In this document: piece by piece, positions 16,279-24,829 of the stretch
Layout of the letters: every line of letters begins with the position of its first letter
Position numbering within the stretch: position 1 is the stretch's first letter
Assembly: GCA_964506785.1 (NCBI GenBank)
Contig: CAZDME010000006.1
Location: 1 to 35,111, forward strand
Source: CAZDME01 sp964506785 [NCBI: uncultured bacterium]
Lineage (GTDB): Bacteria; CAZDME01; JAYEMH01
Reading direction: 5' to 3'
DNA: 35,111 nucleotides
Program-made: the position numbers and the translations under genes
The notes under the pieces: generated by a model
What the model saw: only the letters and a program-made list of their open reading frames with translations
Database searches by the model: none
What the model was told of the DNA's origin: nothing

Positions 16279-16530
16279 CTAAAAAAGCAAATCTTCTTTT
16301 TTCTTCTCTCCTAAGACAAAGGGTTCTTTTTTAATTTTCCCGGCTTCATCTTTAACCAGGATCTCGAATTTACTCTCCGCCTCTTTAAGCCTTTTTGAAC
16401 AAATGCGGGAAAGTTTTATTCCCTCTTCGAATTTTTTTAAAGCGGTATTGAGCGTTAAATTTTCTTTTTCCAAATCCGCGACAATTTTTTCTAACTTCTT
16501 TAACGCGTCTTCAAATTTAATCTCCGCCAT
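16279..16530 (-). CDS. xseB: Exodeoxyribonuclease VII small subunit
   Basis: An 83-residue all-helical subunit of exonuclease VII, which degrades single-stranded DNA. The FEDALKKLEKIVADLE and LNTALKKFEEGIKLSR heptads match the XseB family and its usual 70-85 residue length. A longer frame extends 15 codons further. I chose this ATG because AGGAG lies six bases before it and the protein then starts MAEIKFEDALKKL as relatives do. It lies 118 bases after xseA; that gap contains GAGCCATGAGC-type repeat words. Confidence 0.93.
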   Translation of the reverse strand: MAEIKFEDALKKLEKIVADLEKENLTLNTALKKFEEGIKLSRICSKRLKEAESKFEILVKDEAGKIKKEPFVLGEKKKEDLLF

Positions 16531-16648
16531 CTCTTTCTCCTCTACAGGCCATTGTTTCTGGCCATTATCCCTCACTCATGCTTGTATTTTATTTTTTTCC
16601 CTGCCATTTGCCACCGGCCATGAGCTATGAGCCAATTCGAGCCATGAG

Positions 16649-17860
16649 CTAATTCTCTATTTCCGTAACTTTCGAAGTAAATTTCCCTCGGTGGACGATT
16701 ACTTCAACCAAATCATCTTTTTCCAAAATCCCTGCGTCTCTTATCGCATTTCTTTTTGGCAATTTTAAAGCCAGGCTATAACCGCGGCTTAAGACCCCCA
16801 ACGGGCTTAAGGTTTCAAGCTTCCCTGAAAAAAAACAAAGTTTCTCCCCTACTGTCTCCAGTGTATAAGAAGCCGCCCTTTTCATCCTCTCCAAAAAGTC
16901 ATCCAGCCGCTGGCTGTATTGATTGATTAAATCCTGGGCGATGCGAAAGGCATAACTGCTTTTCGCTGTCTCCAGCCGGTTCGCCATTTCCTCTATTTTA
17001 TTTCTGGCTGAATTTGTCAGCCGATGGATTAAATATTTAATTTGATTTTCAAATTCCTCCCGGCGGCCAATAACCAGTTCTGCCGCGTGAGAAGGAGTCG
17101 CCGCGCGCATATCGGCGGTAAAATCAGAAATCGTATAATCGATTTCATGCCCAACCGCAGAAATTACCGGGATTCGGGACTTATAGATACTCCGGGCAAC
17201 AACCTCTTCATTAAATGCCCAGAGGTCTTCAGCCGAACCGCCGCCCCGGCCGGCAATAATCACATCCACCGTCCCTAATTTATTAAACTCATCTATCGCT
17301 TCGGCTATCTCTTTTGCCGCCTCCTTACCCTGAACACGGACCGGGTTTAAAACGATATGGACATGGGCATAACGGCGGTTGATTACATGGATGATATCGC
17401 GGATGGCCGCGCCGGTCGAAGAAGTTACCACCCCGATTGCCCGGGGTAGAAAGGGAACCGGTTTTTTATGCTTCTCATCGAATAAGCCTTCTTTTTCCAG
17501 CCGTTTTTTTAACTGTTCGAAGGCTAATTGTAGCGCCCCCAAACCTTTGGGTTCGATTTCAACGGCTGAGATTTGATAATCCCCCCTTCGTTCATATACC
17601 GTCAGTCCTCCGTAGATAACCACCTGTAAGCCGTCTTCCAATTTAAACTTTACATGCTGGTTTAAATGGCGAAACATTACCGCCTTTAGCTCGGCGTTCT
17701 CGTCTTTTAAAGTAAAATAAAGATGTCCGGATGCAGGCCTCCGTAAATTAGAAATCTCCCCTTCTACCCAGATGGCGGTAAAATTGACCTCAAGTAGTTG
17801 CTTCACCTGGGAGGTAAGTTCCGATACGCTATAGATTTTTCTATCTTCTTCTGGAAACAA
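16649..17860 (-). CDS. xseA: Exodeoxyribonuclease VII large subunit
   Basis: Catalytic subunit of exonuclease VII, 403 residues, in the normal range. The N-terminal OB-fold that binds single-stranded DNA is seen in SVSELTSQVKQLLE and WVEGEISNLRRPASGHLYFTLKD. The catalytic core follows with VVTSSTGAAIRD, AGRGGGSAEDLWAFN (about 203-217) and SAVGHEIDYTISDFTADMRAATPSHAAEL. The C-terminal region is a long helical segment that meets XseB. The start codon is TTG with only a weak upstream GGA; no better in-frame start is visible. Confidence 0.95.
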   Translation of the reverse strand: MFPEEDRKIYSVSELTSQVKQLLEVNFTAIWVEGEISNLRRPASGHLYFTLKDENAELKAVMFRHLNQHVKFKLEDGLQVVIYGGLTVYERRGDYQISAVEIEPKGLGALQLAFEQLKKRLEKEGLFDEKHKKPVPFLPRAIGVVTSSTGAAIRDIIHVINRRYAHVHIVLNPVRVQGKEAAKEIAEAIDEFNKLGTVDVIIAGRGGGSAEDLWAFNEEVVARSIYKSRIPVISAVGHEIDYTISDFTADMRAATPSHAAELVIGRREEFENQIKYLIHRLTNSARNKIEEMANRLETAKSSYAFRIAQDLINQYSQRLDDFLERMKRAASYTLETVGEKLCFFSGKLETLSPLGVLSRGYSLALKLPKRNAIRDAGILEKDDLVEVIVHRGKFTSKVTEIEN

Positions 17861-18029
17861 TATTTTTAATCATCCGTTTACCGAGAGCCATGAGCCGCTT
17901 TGGCTCTTAGCTCTTCGCTTTTTTACATTTCACCTAACACATTACACAATTACTATAAGCCACTTTTGCATTCCACATTACACATCTCACATTACACTTT
18001 ACACAATTTTATCACACATTACACAATTA
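17861..18029. repeat. Repeat-rich gap between folD and xseA
   Basis: Contains a GAGCCATGAGCC word at about 17885, a TTGGCTCTTAGCTCTTCGC variant near 17900-17920, several CACATTACAC words, and most of a copy of the 44-nt unit (17990-18033). That copy runs into the stop codon of folD. No gene is seen. Confidence 0.7.
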
Positions 18030-18884
18030 CTATGCGCCATTCGCCATTCTCGCCGCCTTCAAGGTATTTTTCATCAACATAGCAATGGTCATTGGCCCGA
18101 CGCCGCCGGGGACAGGTGTAATCATCCCGGCCTTTTCTTTAGCAGAATCAAAATCTACGTCTCCGCAAAGTTTTCCTTCAAGGCGGTTCACCCCGACGTC
18201 AATAACAACTGCTCCTGGTTTAATCATCTCCCCGGTGATAAATTTCGGCCGCCCAATGGCCACCACCAGAATATCCGCTTGGCGGGTTACCCCGGCCAAA
18301 TTAACTGTTTTGGAGTGGCAAATAGTTACCGTGGCGTGATTATGAAGCAGGAGAAATGACAGCGGCCTGCCGACAGTAATGCTTCTTCCTACGACCACTG
18401 CCCTTTTTCCCGGTATTTCGATTTTTTCTCTTTTTAGCAATTCGATAATTCCTTGAGGCGTACAGGGGACAAAGCCGTCCCTTCCTAAAACTAAATTTCC
18501 CAAACTCATTGGAAGAAATCCGTCGACATCCTTATCCGGATGGACGGCATTTATAATCTTCTCTTGATTTATCTGTTTGGGCAGCGGCAGCTGAACCAGA
18601 ACCCCATGAATTTTTTTATCGTGATTAAGCCTTTTTACCAAATCTAAAACTTCTTCGGTTGGGCTATTCTCATTCAACTGGTGTTTCTCGGAGTAAAACC
18701 CCAGCCTCTTGCAGGCCTTTTCCTTATAGCTGACATAAATTTCTGAAGCCGGATTCTGCCCCACCAAAACTACTGCCAGCCCCGGGGTAATCCTTTTTTC
18801 CGTTTTAAGTAATTCTGCCTCTTTCTTTATTTCATCTTGAATCTGATTAGCTATCTCTTTTCCGTCAATCAATTTAGCGCTCAT
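18030..18884 (-). CDS. folD: Bifunctional methylenetetrahydrofolate dehydrogenase/cyclohydrolase
   Basis: Interconverts 5,10-methylene-, methenyl- and 10-formyl-tetrahydrofolate in the cytoplasm. At 284 residues it has standard length. The catalytic Tyr50 and Lys54 lie in SEIYVSYKEKA. HGVLVQLPLP is at 93-102, the nucleotide-binding VVVGRSITVGRP at about 163-174, and the family signature PVPGGVGPMTIAML near the end. Its start overlaps the ymdB stop by four bases (ATGA). The last few codons (ARMANGA) coincide with a GCGCCATTCGCC repeat word at the end of a repeat block. Confidence 0.97.
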   Translation of the reverse strand: MSAKLIDGKEIANQIQDEIKKEAELLKTEKRITPGLAVVLVGQNPASEIYVSYKEKACKRLGFYSEKHQLNENSPTEEVLDLVKRLNHDKKIHGVLVQLPLPKQINQEKIINAVHPDKDVDGFLPMSLGNLVLGRDGFVPCTPQGIIELLKREKIEIPGKRAVVVGRSITVGRPLSFLLLHNHATVTICHSKTVNLAGVTRQADILVVAIGRPKFITGEMIKPGAVVIDVGVNRLEGKLCGDVDFDSAKEKAGMITPVPGGVGPMTIAMLMKNTLKAARMANGA

Positions 18885-19663
18885 TTTTTCTCCCAGGGAA
18901 GGTTAATTCTTTCTATCGTGGTAGCCTTTCCGCTCTTTAATTCGACCACTACCCCGGAAAGCCAGATATCTTCATGGGCAACTTCGAACCGGGTCGGCAT
19001 ACCGGTCAGAAACCTCTGGAGGATTAATTCGCTTCTCACCCCGATAACAGAATTACGGGGGCCGGTCATTCCCACATCGGTAATGTAGGCAGTGCCCCCG
19101 GGCAGAATCTGTTCGTCAGCCGTTTGGACGTGGGTATGCGTGCCGAGAATCGCTCCTACTTTACCGTCGAGAAAACGCGCCAGGGCATTTTTTTCCGAGG
19201 TTGCCTCCGCATGTATATCGATAATAGTATTTTCCGTAAATTCTTTTAATTTATCTATCTCCCTTTCCGCCGTCCGGAAAGGACATTCTATCCTCGCCAT
19301 AAATACCCGCCCCTCTAAATTAAGCACCCCTAAGTTTTCTCCCTTTTTGGTTTTAAATATCCCTGAACCCAGGCCGGGTACGCCCGGGGCGTAATTGGCG
19401 GGGCGCAGCAGCCGTTTTTCTCTTTCGATGAACTCGATTATCTCCTTTTTATCCCAGATGTGATTGCCTGAAGTCAAAATATCTATGCCCATGGAAAACA
19501 ATTCTTCGGCAATTCTTGGCGTTAGTCCGAATCCGCCGGCCGCATTTTCCGCATTCGCTATGGTTAAATCGACTTTATATTCTTTTTTTAATTTAGGCAG
19601 AATTTCTCCAGTAGCTTGCCGCCCCGGCCTGCCGATTATATCGCCGATAAATAATACCTTCAT
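18881..19663 (-). CDS. ymdB: YmdB-family metallophosphoesterase (TIGR00282 type)
   Basis: Calcineurin-like phosphoesterase of 260 residues, the length of the YmdB group, which in Bacillus hydrolyses cyclic nucleotides and affects biofilm decisions. Metal-binding motifs are all present: GDIIGRPGR (7-15), NAENAAGG (37-44), GNHIWDKKE (about 66-74), DIHAEATSEK and GTHTHVQTADE. It lies between rny and folD, the order rny-ymdB being common. The substrate in this organism is unknown. Confidence 0.93.
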   Translation of the reverse strand: MKVLFIGDIIGRPGRQATGEILPKLKKEYKVDLTIANAENAAGGFGLTPRIAEELFSMGIDILTSGNHIWDKKEIIEFIEREKRLLRPANYAPGVPGLGSGIFKTKKGENLGVLNLEGRVFMARIECPFRTAEREIDKLKEFTENTIIDIHAEATSEKNALARFLDGKVGAILGTHTHVQTADEQILPGGTAYITDVGMTGPRNSVIGVRSELILQRFLTGMPTRFEVAHEDIWLSGVVVELKSGKATTIERINLPWEKK

Positions 19664-19909
19664 CCGGCCTTTCTCCTATTTTTTACATTACACATTTCAC
19701 ATTACACTTTACACAATTTTATAACGCATTACGCAATTACTATCAGCCTTTTTGGCTCTTAGCTTTTCGCTCATAGCTCTTAGGAAAAGTATTTATTTCT
19801 ACCATGAGCCGTTTACCCCGTAGCATCCCGAAGGGATTGGTATCGGGGTCAGCCATGAGCTATCAGCTATCAGCTATGAGCCATGAGCTACAAGCCAATT
19901 CGAGCCATC
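19664..19909. repeat. Repeat-rich gap between rny and ymdB
   Basis: 246 bases without a gene. It holds a diverged copy of the 44-nt unit (19700-19743), one copy of the exact 32-nt repeat (19752-19783), one copy of the 34-nt REP-like hairpin (19816-19849), and runs of AGCTATCAGC and GAGCCATGAGC words. It is the densest collection of the repeat words in the window. Confidence 0.8.
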
Positions 19910-21493
19910 CTATTTCGCATATTCCACTGCCCGGGTTTCTCTGATAACCGTAACTTTAATCTGCCCCGGATAATCCAGGCTTTCTTCGATTTTTTTGCTG
20001 ATTTCGCGGGAAAGCTGGGCCGATTCGATATCGCTGATTCTATCCGGTTCGACGATTACCCTGATTTCTCTCCCGGCTTGAATGGCATAACATTTAGCCA
20101 CGCCTTTGAATGATTTAGCAATACCTTCCAATTTTTCCAGCCTTTTGATATAGGCCTCCAAGGTTTCTCTCCGCGCCCCGGGCCGCGCCGCAGAAATAGC
20201 GTCGGCCGCTTGAATCAAAACGGCTAAAACCGTCCCGGCTTCTTGTTCTTCGTGATGGCTGGCAATGGCGTGGACAATTTCCGGCGCCTCGTTATATTTC
20301 CGGGCAATATCCGCGCTAATTTGGGCATGGGTTCCTTCTACTTCGCGGTCAATAGCTTTGCCAATATCATGAAGGAGCCCGGCTCTCTTGGCTGATGCAA
20401 CATTTTCGTTTATCTCTGCCGCCAGGACACCGGCTAAAAAAGCCACTTCCTTAGAATGGTGCAGGACATTCTGTCCGTAGCTGGAGCGGTATTTGAGCCG
20501 GCCTAAAAGTCTAATTTCCTCTGGATGTAAATTCTGGACCCCCATTTCAAACGCCGCCTGCTCTCCTTCATTTCGGATATTAACCTCTATTTCCTGTTTA
20601 ACCTTTTCTACTACCTCCTCGATACGGGCCGGATGGATTCTTCCGTCGACAACTAACCGCTCTAAGGTAATCTTGGCAATTTCCCTCCTGATGGGGTCGA
20701 AAGCGGAAAGAATTACCGCCTCCGGTGTATCGTCGATAATAACATCCACTCCGGTTACCTTTTCTAAGGCGCGGATATTCCGCCCTTCCCTCCCGATTAT
20801 TCGTCCTTTCATTTCATCGCTTGGCAAAGCAACCACCGAAACTGTCGTCTCGGCAACATGTTCCGAGGCGCAGCGCTGTATAGCCACACTAATAATCCCT
20901 TTGGCCTTTTTATCGGCCATGGCCTTTGTTTCTTCTTCCACTCTTTTTATCACCGTTGCTTTTTCCTGGGATAATTCATTTTCCAGACGCTGGAGAAGCA
21001 ATTTCCTGGCTTCCGCGGCGCTTAATCCCGATATTCGCTGGAGTTTTTCTTTTTCCTCTGAAAGAGCAATGGCAAGTTCTCTATTTCTGTCTTGAATAGC
21101 TTTTTCCTTATTTTGCAAAACGTTTTCCCGGTCAGAAACATCCTTTTCCTTTTTCTCCAAAATGTCGACTTTCCGGTCTAAATTTTCTTCCCGCTGTATC
21201 AAGCGTTTTTCCAATTGCAAAAGTTCGTTTCTCCGGGCTTGAGTCTGCCGTTCGAATTCAGTTCTTGACTGGTACAGCTCATCTTTCGCCTCAAGGCTGG
21301 CTTCCCGGCGTTTTGCTTCGGCTTCTTTTTCGGCATCCTTAATTATCTTTTGAGAAAGTTTCTCCGCCATACCCAGCCTTTTCTCCGCCAAAACCTTTCT
21401 CAACCGGTAGCCGCAAAAAAGCCCGAATAAAACTGCCAGGGGAATACCTGCCCCGAGAATAACGCCTGTATTCGTAAAAAATCGATTAATCAC
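19910..21493 (-). CDS. rny: Ribonuclease Y
   Basis: Membrane-anchored endoribonuclease that starts mRNA decay. It has 527 residues, full length. An N-terminal membrane helix is at about 11-28 and a long charged coiled coil at about 35-190. A KH RNA-binding domain carries [10 protein letters not shown] (230-239). The HD hydrolase domain has H345 and the HD pair H375/D376 ([10 protein letters not shown]), then ASHHEEQ. The start is GTG with GGAGG ten bases upstream. A perfect 14-base palindrome lies 19-32 bases before the start codon. Confidence 0.97.
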   Translation of the reverse strand: MINRFFTNTGVILGAGIPLAVLFGLFCGYRLRKVLAEKRLGMAEKLSQKIIKDAEKEAEAKRREASLEAKDELYQSRTEFERQTQARRNELLQLEKRLIQREENLDRKVDILEKKEKDVSDRENVLQNKEKAIQDRNRELAIALSEEKEKLQRISGLSAAEARKLLLQRLENELSQEKATVIKRVEEETKAMADKKAKGIISVAIQRCASEHVAETTVSVVALPSDEMKGRIIGREGRNIRALEKVTGVDVIIDDTPEAVILSAFDPIRREIAKITLERLVVDGRIHPARIEEVVEKVKQEIEVNIRNEGEQAAFEMGVQNLHPEEIRLLGRLKYRSSYGQNVLHHSKEVAFLAGVLAAEINENVASAKRAGLLHDIGKAIDREVEGTHAQISADIARKYNEAPEIVHAIASHHEEQEAGTVLAVLIQAADAISAARPGARRETLEAYIKRLEKLEGIAKSFKGVAKCYAIQAGREIRVIVEPDRISDIESAQLSREISKKIEESLDYPGQIKVTVIRETRAVEYAK

Positions 21494-21511
21494 TTGATTC
21501 TCGCCTCCTCT

Positions 21512-21525
21512 TCAACATATGTTGA
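21512..21525. promoter_or_regulatory. Perfect palindrome upstream of rny
   Basis: TCAACATATGTTGA is a perfect 14-base palindrome in the short gap before rny, next to the ribosome site. It is a candidate operator or short RNA hairpin; only symmetry and position support this. Confidence 0.35.
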
Positions 21526-21550
21526 CAATATCTCGTCTCATGATTATTTT

Positions 21551-22165
21551 CTATTCTTCGCCTTCAACAATCCGCTTTTCGATAATTCTCTCTTCAGTGA
21601 CAACTTTGTCTAAAACCTGGTCATGCTTGAGGCTTGGAATCCTTTTGACAATTTGTAACTCAAAGGCTATTCCGACCTTTTGAGTTTTTCTGGATAGTTT
21701 TTCGAGAAATCTGTCAAAATATCCCCGGCCATATCCCAAACGGTTCCTTTTTAAATCAAATGCCACTCCCGGCAGAATCACTAAATCTATCTCGTTAAGA
21801 GGCACTTGCCGCACCGCATCATCGTTTGGCTCCTTTATTCCGAATGCCCCTTTTTGTAAATCTCTGCCGATGTCTAAAAGCTCTGAGGCAACTAATTCTT
21901 CTCCTTTCACTTTTGGCACAACTACCCTCTTCTTATCTTCCAGGCTTTCTTGAATCATCCCTTCGGTTTCCACCTCGCCGGATTTCGCCATGTAAAACAT
22001 AATTGTTTCTGCTTTTTTATATTCGCTCAGGCCAAAGAGTTTTTCTTTAATCAAACGGCTTTTCCGTTTAATCTCCCCGGGCGGTTGTCCTTCTCTTCTC
22101 TTAAGGCCCTGCAGGCGTAAACTCTCTTTTACTTTCTTCTTTTTCTGTTCGTCGCTTTCCGCCAT
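21551..22165 (-). CDS. fau: 5-formyltetrahydrofolate cyclo-ligase
   Basis: ATP-dependent enzyme turning 5-formyl-THF into 5,10-methenyl-THF. It has 204 residues. The C-terminal signature PGVAFDLKRNRLGYGRGYFDRFL (about 135-157) is intact, and the N-terminal basic region with ETIMFYMAKSGEVET matches the family. It directly follows the 6S RNA gene, the same order (zapA, 6S, cyclo-ligase) known from many proteobacteria. It fits with folD a few genes downstream in one-carbon metabolism. Confidence 0.94.
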   Translation of the reverse strand: MAESDEQKKKKVKESLRLQGLKRREGQPPGEIKRKSRLIKEKLFGLSEYKKAETIMFYMAKSGEVETEGMIQESLEDKKRVVVPKVKGEELVASELLDIGRDLQKGAFGIKEPNDDAVRQVPLNEIDLVILPGVAFDLKRNRLGYGRGYFDRFLEKLSRKTQKVGIAFELQIVKRIPSLKHDQVLDKVVTEERIIEKRIVEGEE

Positions 22166-22205
22166 GCCTTAGCTTCCCTTTTCAACCTTATTTCACACCC
22201 GGGGT

Positions 22206-22373
22206 AAAAAAAACCCTGCCTTTGCCGTGGAAAAAAATATTATTGAACCTGCGCTATTACAGGTGGGTGCCCTCTTAGATGTTTCAAACTTTGCACCTAA
22301 AGTCAGGCTCCCAGTTGATTGGTGTTGGTTCAACTACCTATCTTTTTCTCACGTACAAGGCAGGGGATTTCAC
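22206..22373 (-). ncRNA. ssrS: 6S RNA
   Basis: About 168 bases between zapA and the cyclo-ligase gene fold as a long rod. The ends CCCTGCC (22359-22365 region) and GGCAGGG (22214-22220) close the stem, extended by TTG..CGTG/CACG..CAA. An inner stem TTGAACC/GGTTCAA borders the central region that should mimic an open promoter. A run of eight T follows at 22213-22206, giving an intrinsic end. The gene has its own promoter. 6S RNA binds the housekeeping RNA polymerase and alters transcription in stationary phase. Ends are estimated from the promoter and T-run. Confidence 0.85.
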
Positions 22374-22378
22374 CTTCG

Positions 22379-22406
22379 ATTATATCACAGCAAAAACATT
22401 TAGCAA
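22379..22406 (-). promoter_or_regulatory. Sigma-70-type promoter for 6S RNA
   Basis: On the minus strand TTGCTA (22401-22406) and a perfect TATAAT (22379-22384) are separated by 16 bases. Transcription would start near 22373, at the 5' end of the 6S fold. It lies just beyond the zapA stop codon. Confidence 0.8.
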
Positions 22407-22408
22407 GT

Positions 22409-22702
22409 TTATTTATGCGCTTCAATCAGCCGGATTAAATTTTGGACCCTTTCTTTAATCGCCAAACGGTCTGCTTTGCCTTTTTCCCGGGATTGGTGCA
22501 GTTCATCGGCGACATTCAAAGCGGCCAAAATGGCAATCTTATTGGTCGAACTCAACTGGGTATTGCTGGCGACTTCCTGCATTTTTTTATCGAGAAAAAC
22601 TGCCAGCATTTTTATGTAATCGGGGTCCTTTACCCCTTTAATCCGGTATTCCTCGCCAAAAATTTTTACCGTTACCGCGGGCCATTTTTCCTTCATAATC
22701 AT
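22409..22702 (-). CDS. zapA: Cell division protein ZapA
   Basis: A 97-residue FtsZ-ring associated protein. The N-terminal VTVKIFGEEYRIKG strand pair and the DPDYIKMLAVFLDKKMQEVA helix are the ZapA fold. A C-terminal coiled coil (ALNVADELHQSREKGKADRLAIKERVQNLIRLI) forms dimers. It lies 18 bases after pheT and directly before the 6S promoter, an order seen in other bacteria. Confidence 0.92.
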   Translation of the reverse strand: MIMKEKWPAVTVKIFGEEYRIKGVKDPDYIKMLAVFLDKKMQEVASNTQLSSTNKIAILAALNVADELHQSREKGKADRLAIKERVQNLIRLIEAHK

Positions 22703-22720
22703 CTGCCTTGTCGTTAAGAT

Positions 22721-24829
22721 TTATCCTCCTCTTATTTTAACCTTTAAGTTGTTTTCGAGTAAAGTTGAAATCTTGCTGTGCACCTCATTAACCTCGTCAT
22801 CGGTTAAAGTTTTTACCAATGAACGATAGGTTAATCTATAGCCTAAACTCCTGAAACCGCCGGGTATCTGTTTCCCCTGATAAACATCGAACAAATCTAT
22901 TTTTTTAATTAAGTCTCCTCCCTCTTTCCATATTTGGCTGGTTATTTCATCTGAGGTTGCCTCAATTGGGACTAAAAGCGATAAATCTCTGGTAATAGCC
23001 GGGAATTTCGGAAGCTTCCTGAAGTGTTTAGTTAAATCTACCCAGGGTAAAATTTCATCCAGAATTATTTCGGCGGCAAAGATTTTTCCTTTAAGGCCCA
23101 ACTTTTCAGAAACCTCCGGACTAACCTCTCCCCATGAACCTATCTTTTTCCCGTTTTTAATCAGCCGGGCAGAATTATTTGGATGAAAAGAGGGCAGCCC
23201 CCCTTTAATCTCTTTAAAAGAAGAAATACCTAAGGTATTCAACAGCGCTTCTATCATTCCCTTGAGGCTGAATAAATCAAGAGCGGAATTTCTTATCCCT
23301 GATGGCTTGCTGTATGCTTCGGCTAAAACAAAGGCAATTGCTGTTTTTTCGATAAACCCCGTATCAATCCCCTTTTTATTCTCATCTTTTTCTTCCGGAA
23401 CGTCCAGGGTGGCTGAAAAAAAGACCTTGGCAATTTCGAAAATTTTTACTTCCTCAAGCTGGCGGTTAAAATTCCAGACAGTATTATTGAGCAGGCTGGC
23501 CAGCAATGTCGGCCGCATAATATCCTGGCCCTGACTTATCGGGTTTTTAATCCTTACGAATTTCTTTCCAAAAACCTTTTCGTCTAAATTAAGGGCACTC
23601 AAGCTATCCAGGCTGACAAAGCTGAAATTGACCGCTTCCTGCAGGCCGAATTTTAACAAGGCATCGAAACTGACTTTTTTTGCCTCATCTTCTAATCTTT
23701 TTGGGTAGGGGCTAAAGGCCGCCCGGGGCAGGCTTCCTTCGATTTTATCAAAACCGTAATGCCGGGCAACCTCTTCGACCAGGTCAACCTCTCTTTCGAT
23801 ATCACCCCTGAAGCTGGGCACCAGGACATCGATTTTATTCCTTGTGCTTTTTTTAATTTTAAACTCCAAACCCTTAAGGATTCCCTTTATCTGAGCCAGG
23901 GTTAATTCGGTCCCCAAAAGGCCGTTTACCGTTTCTAAATTTAACCCGATGGCTCTCGGGGGGATTTTCTTTTTATAAATATCGATTATCCCCTGGCAAA
24001 TTTCTCCCCCGGCCAACTCGGTAATTAAAGCCGATGCCCGATTAAGCGCCGGAATCAAGCCTTTCGGGTCGGTTCCTCTTTCGAAGCGGTAAGAGGCCTC
24101 GGTCATGAGTCCCAATTTTTTTCCGGAACGGCGGATAGAACTTTTATCGAAATAGGCGCTTTCTACGGCTACATTTTTTGTCGAACTCGTTACCTCGGAG
24201 AGATTCCCGCCCATTATCCCGGCAATTGCTTGAGGTTTTTCTCCGTCGGCAATGACCAATATATCCGTCTCCAGTTCCCGTTCGACTAAATCGATGGTAG
24301 TAATCTTCTCGCCTTTTTTCGCCCGGCGGATAATTAATCCCTTTTTGGCTAAAGTATCGGCGTCGAAGGCATGTAAAGGATGCCCTAGCTCCATCATCAC
24401 GAAGTTGGTCGCGTCAACGATATTATTGATTGAACGCAGCCCCATCTTTTCCAAACGTAATTTCAACCAGGCCGGGCTTGAGCCAACCTTAATATTCCTG
24501 ATAAACCGGGCCGTATAACGGGGGCAAAGTTTAGTCTCTTGAACCTGGACCTTGAGAAAATCCTGAATCTTAGCTTGCCCTTGATTAATTTTAAAACTGG
24601 GGTACTTTACTCTTTTTTTGAGTCTGGCGCCGATTTCTCTGGCAATACCGGTCATATTGGCGCAATCCGGACGATTGGAAGTAAGCTCTAATTCAAAAAT
24701 CAAATCACCATCCGGGGCGGCCTGATAGTTTTCTACTTCGATACCCAGCATCGTCAGAAGTTCAGCCAGCTTCTCTCCGGAAAGATTGATATCGATATAT
24801 TCTTTTAACCACTGATAGGAAAATCTCAT
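22721..24829 (-). CDS. pheT: Phenylalanine--tRNA ligase beta subunit, lacking the EMAP-like domain
   Basis: Beta chain of the tetrameric PheRS, here 702 residues against about 790-800 in most bacteria. After the opening MRFSYQWLKEYIDI and LLTMLGIEVENY the sequence passes directly to FELELTSNRPDCANMTGIARE. It therefore omits the roughly 100-residue tRNA-binding (EMAP/OB, B2) domain normally inserted after residue 40. The B3/B4 core, the editing region (NNIVDATNFVMMELGHPLHAFDAD), B5 and the C-terminal ferredoxin-fold anticodon domain (KLPKFPAITRDLSLLVP to the end) are present. The reading frame is intact, so this is a natural short form. It is separated from pheS by 174 bases of repeats. Confidence 0.95.
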   Translation of the reverse strand: MRFSYQWLKEYIDINLSGEKLAELLTMLGIEVENYQAAPDGDLIFELELTSNRPDCANMTGIAREIGARLKKRVKYPSFKINQGQAKIQDFLKVQVQETKLCPRYTARFIRNIKVGSSPAWLKLRLEKMGLRSINNIVDATNFVMMELGHPLHAFDADTLAKKGLIIRRAKKGEKITTIDLVERELETDILVIADGEKPQAIAGIMGGNLSEVTSSTKNVAVESAYFDKSSIRRSGKKLGLMTEASYRFERGTDPKGLIPALNRASALITELAGGEICQGIIDIYKKKIPPRAIGLNLETVNGLLGTELTLAQIKGILKGLEFKIKKSTRNKIDVLVPSFRGDIEREVDLVEEVARHYGFDKIEGSLPRAAFSPYPKRLEDEAKKVSFDALLKFGLQEAVNFSFVSLDSLSALNLDEKVFGKKFVRIKNPISQGQDIMRPTLLASLLNNTVWNFNRQLEEVKIFEIAKVFFSATLDVPEEKDENKKGIDTGFIEKTAIAFVLAEAYSKPSGIRNSALDLFSLKGMIEALLNTLGISSFKEIKGGLPSFHPNNSARLIKNGKKIGSWGEVSPEVSEKLGLKGKIFAAEIILDEILPWVDLTKHFRKLPKFPAITRDLSLLVPIEATSDEITSQIWKEGGDLIKKIDLFDVYQGKQIPGGFRSLGYRLTYRSLVKTLTDDEVNEVHSKISTLLENNLKVKIRGG

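Noticed and set aside
14207-19909. Repetitive gaps as a CRISPR array
   Set aside because: The words differ in length and spacing, there are no uniform spacers, and no cas gene is present.
20493-21095. Long plus-strand frame (200 codons) opposite rny
   Set aside because: It is a mirror of the strongly biased rny coding strand; the composition gives serine-rich filler and no family match.
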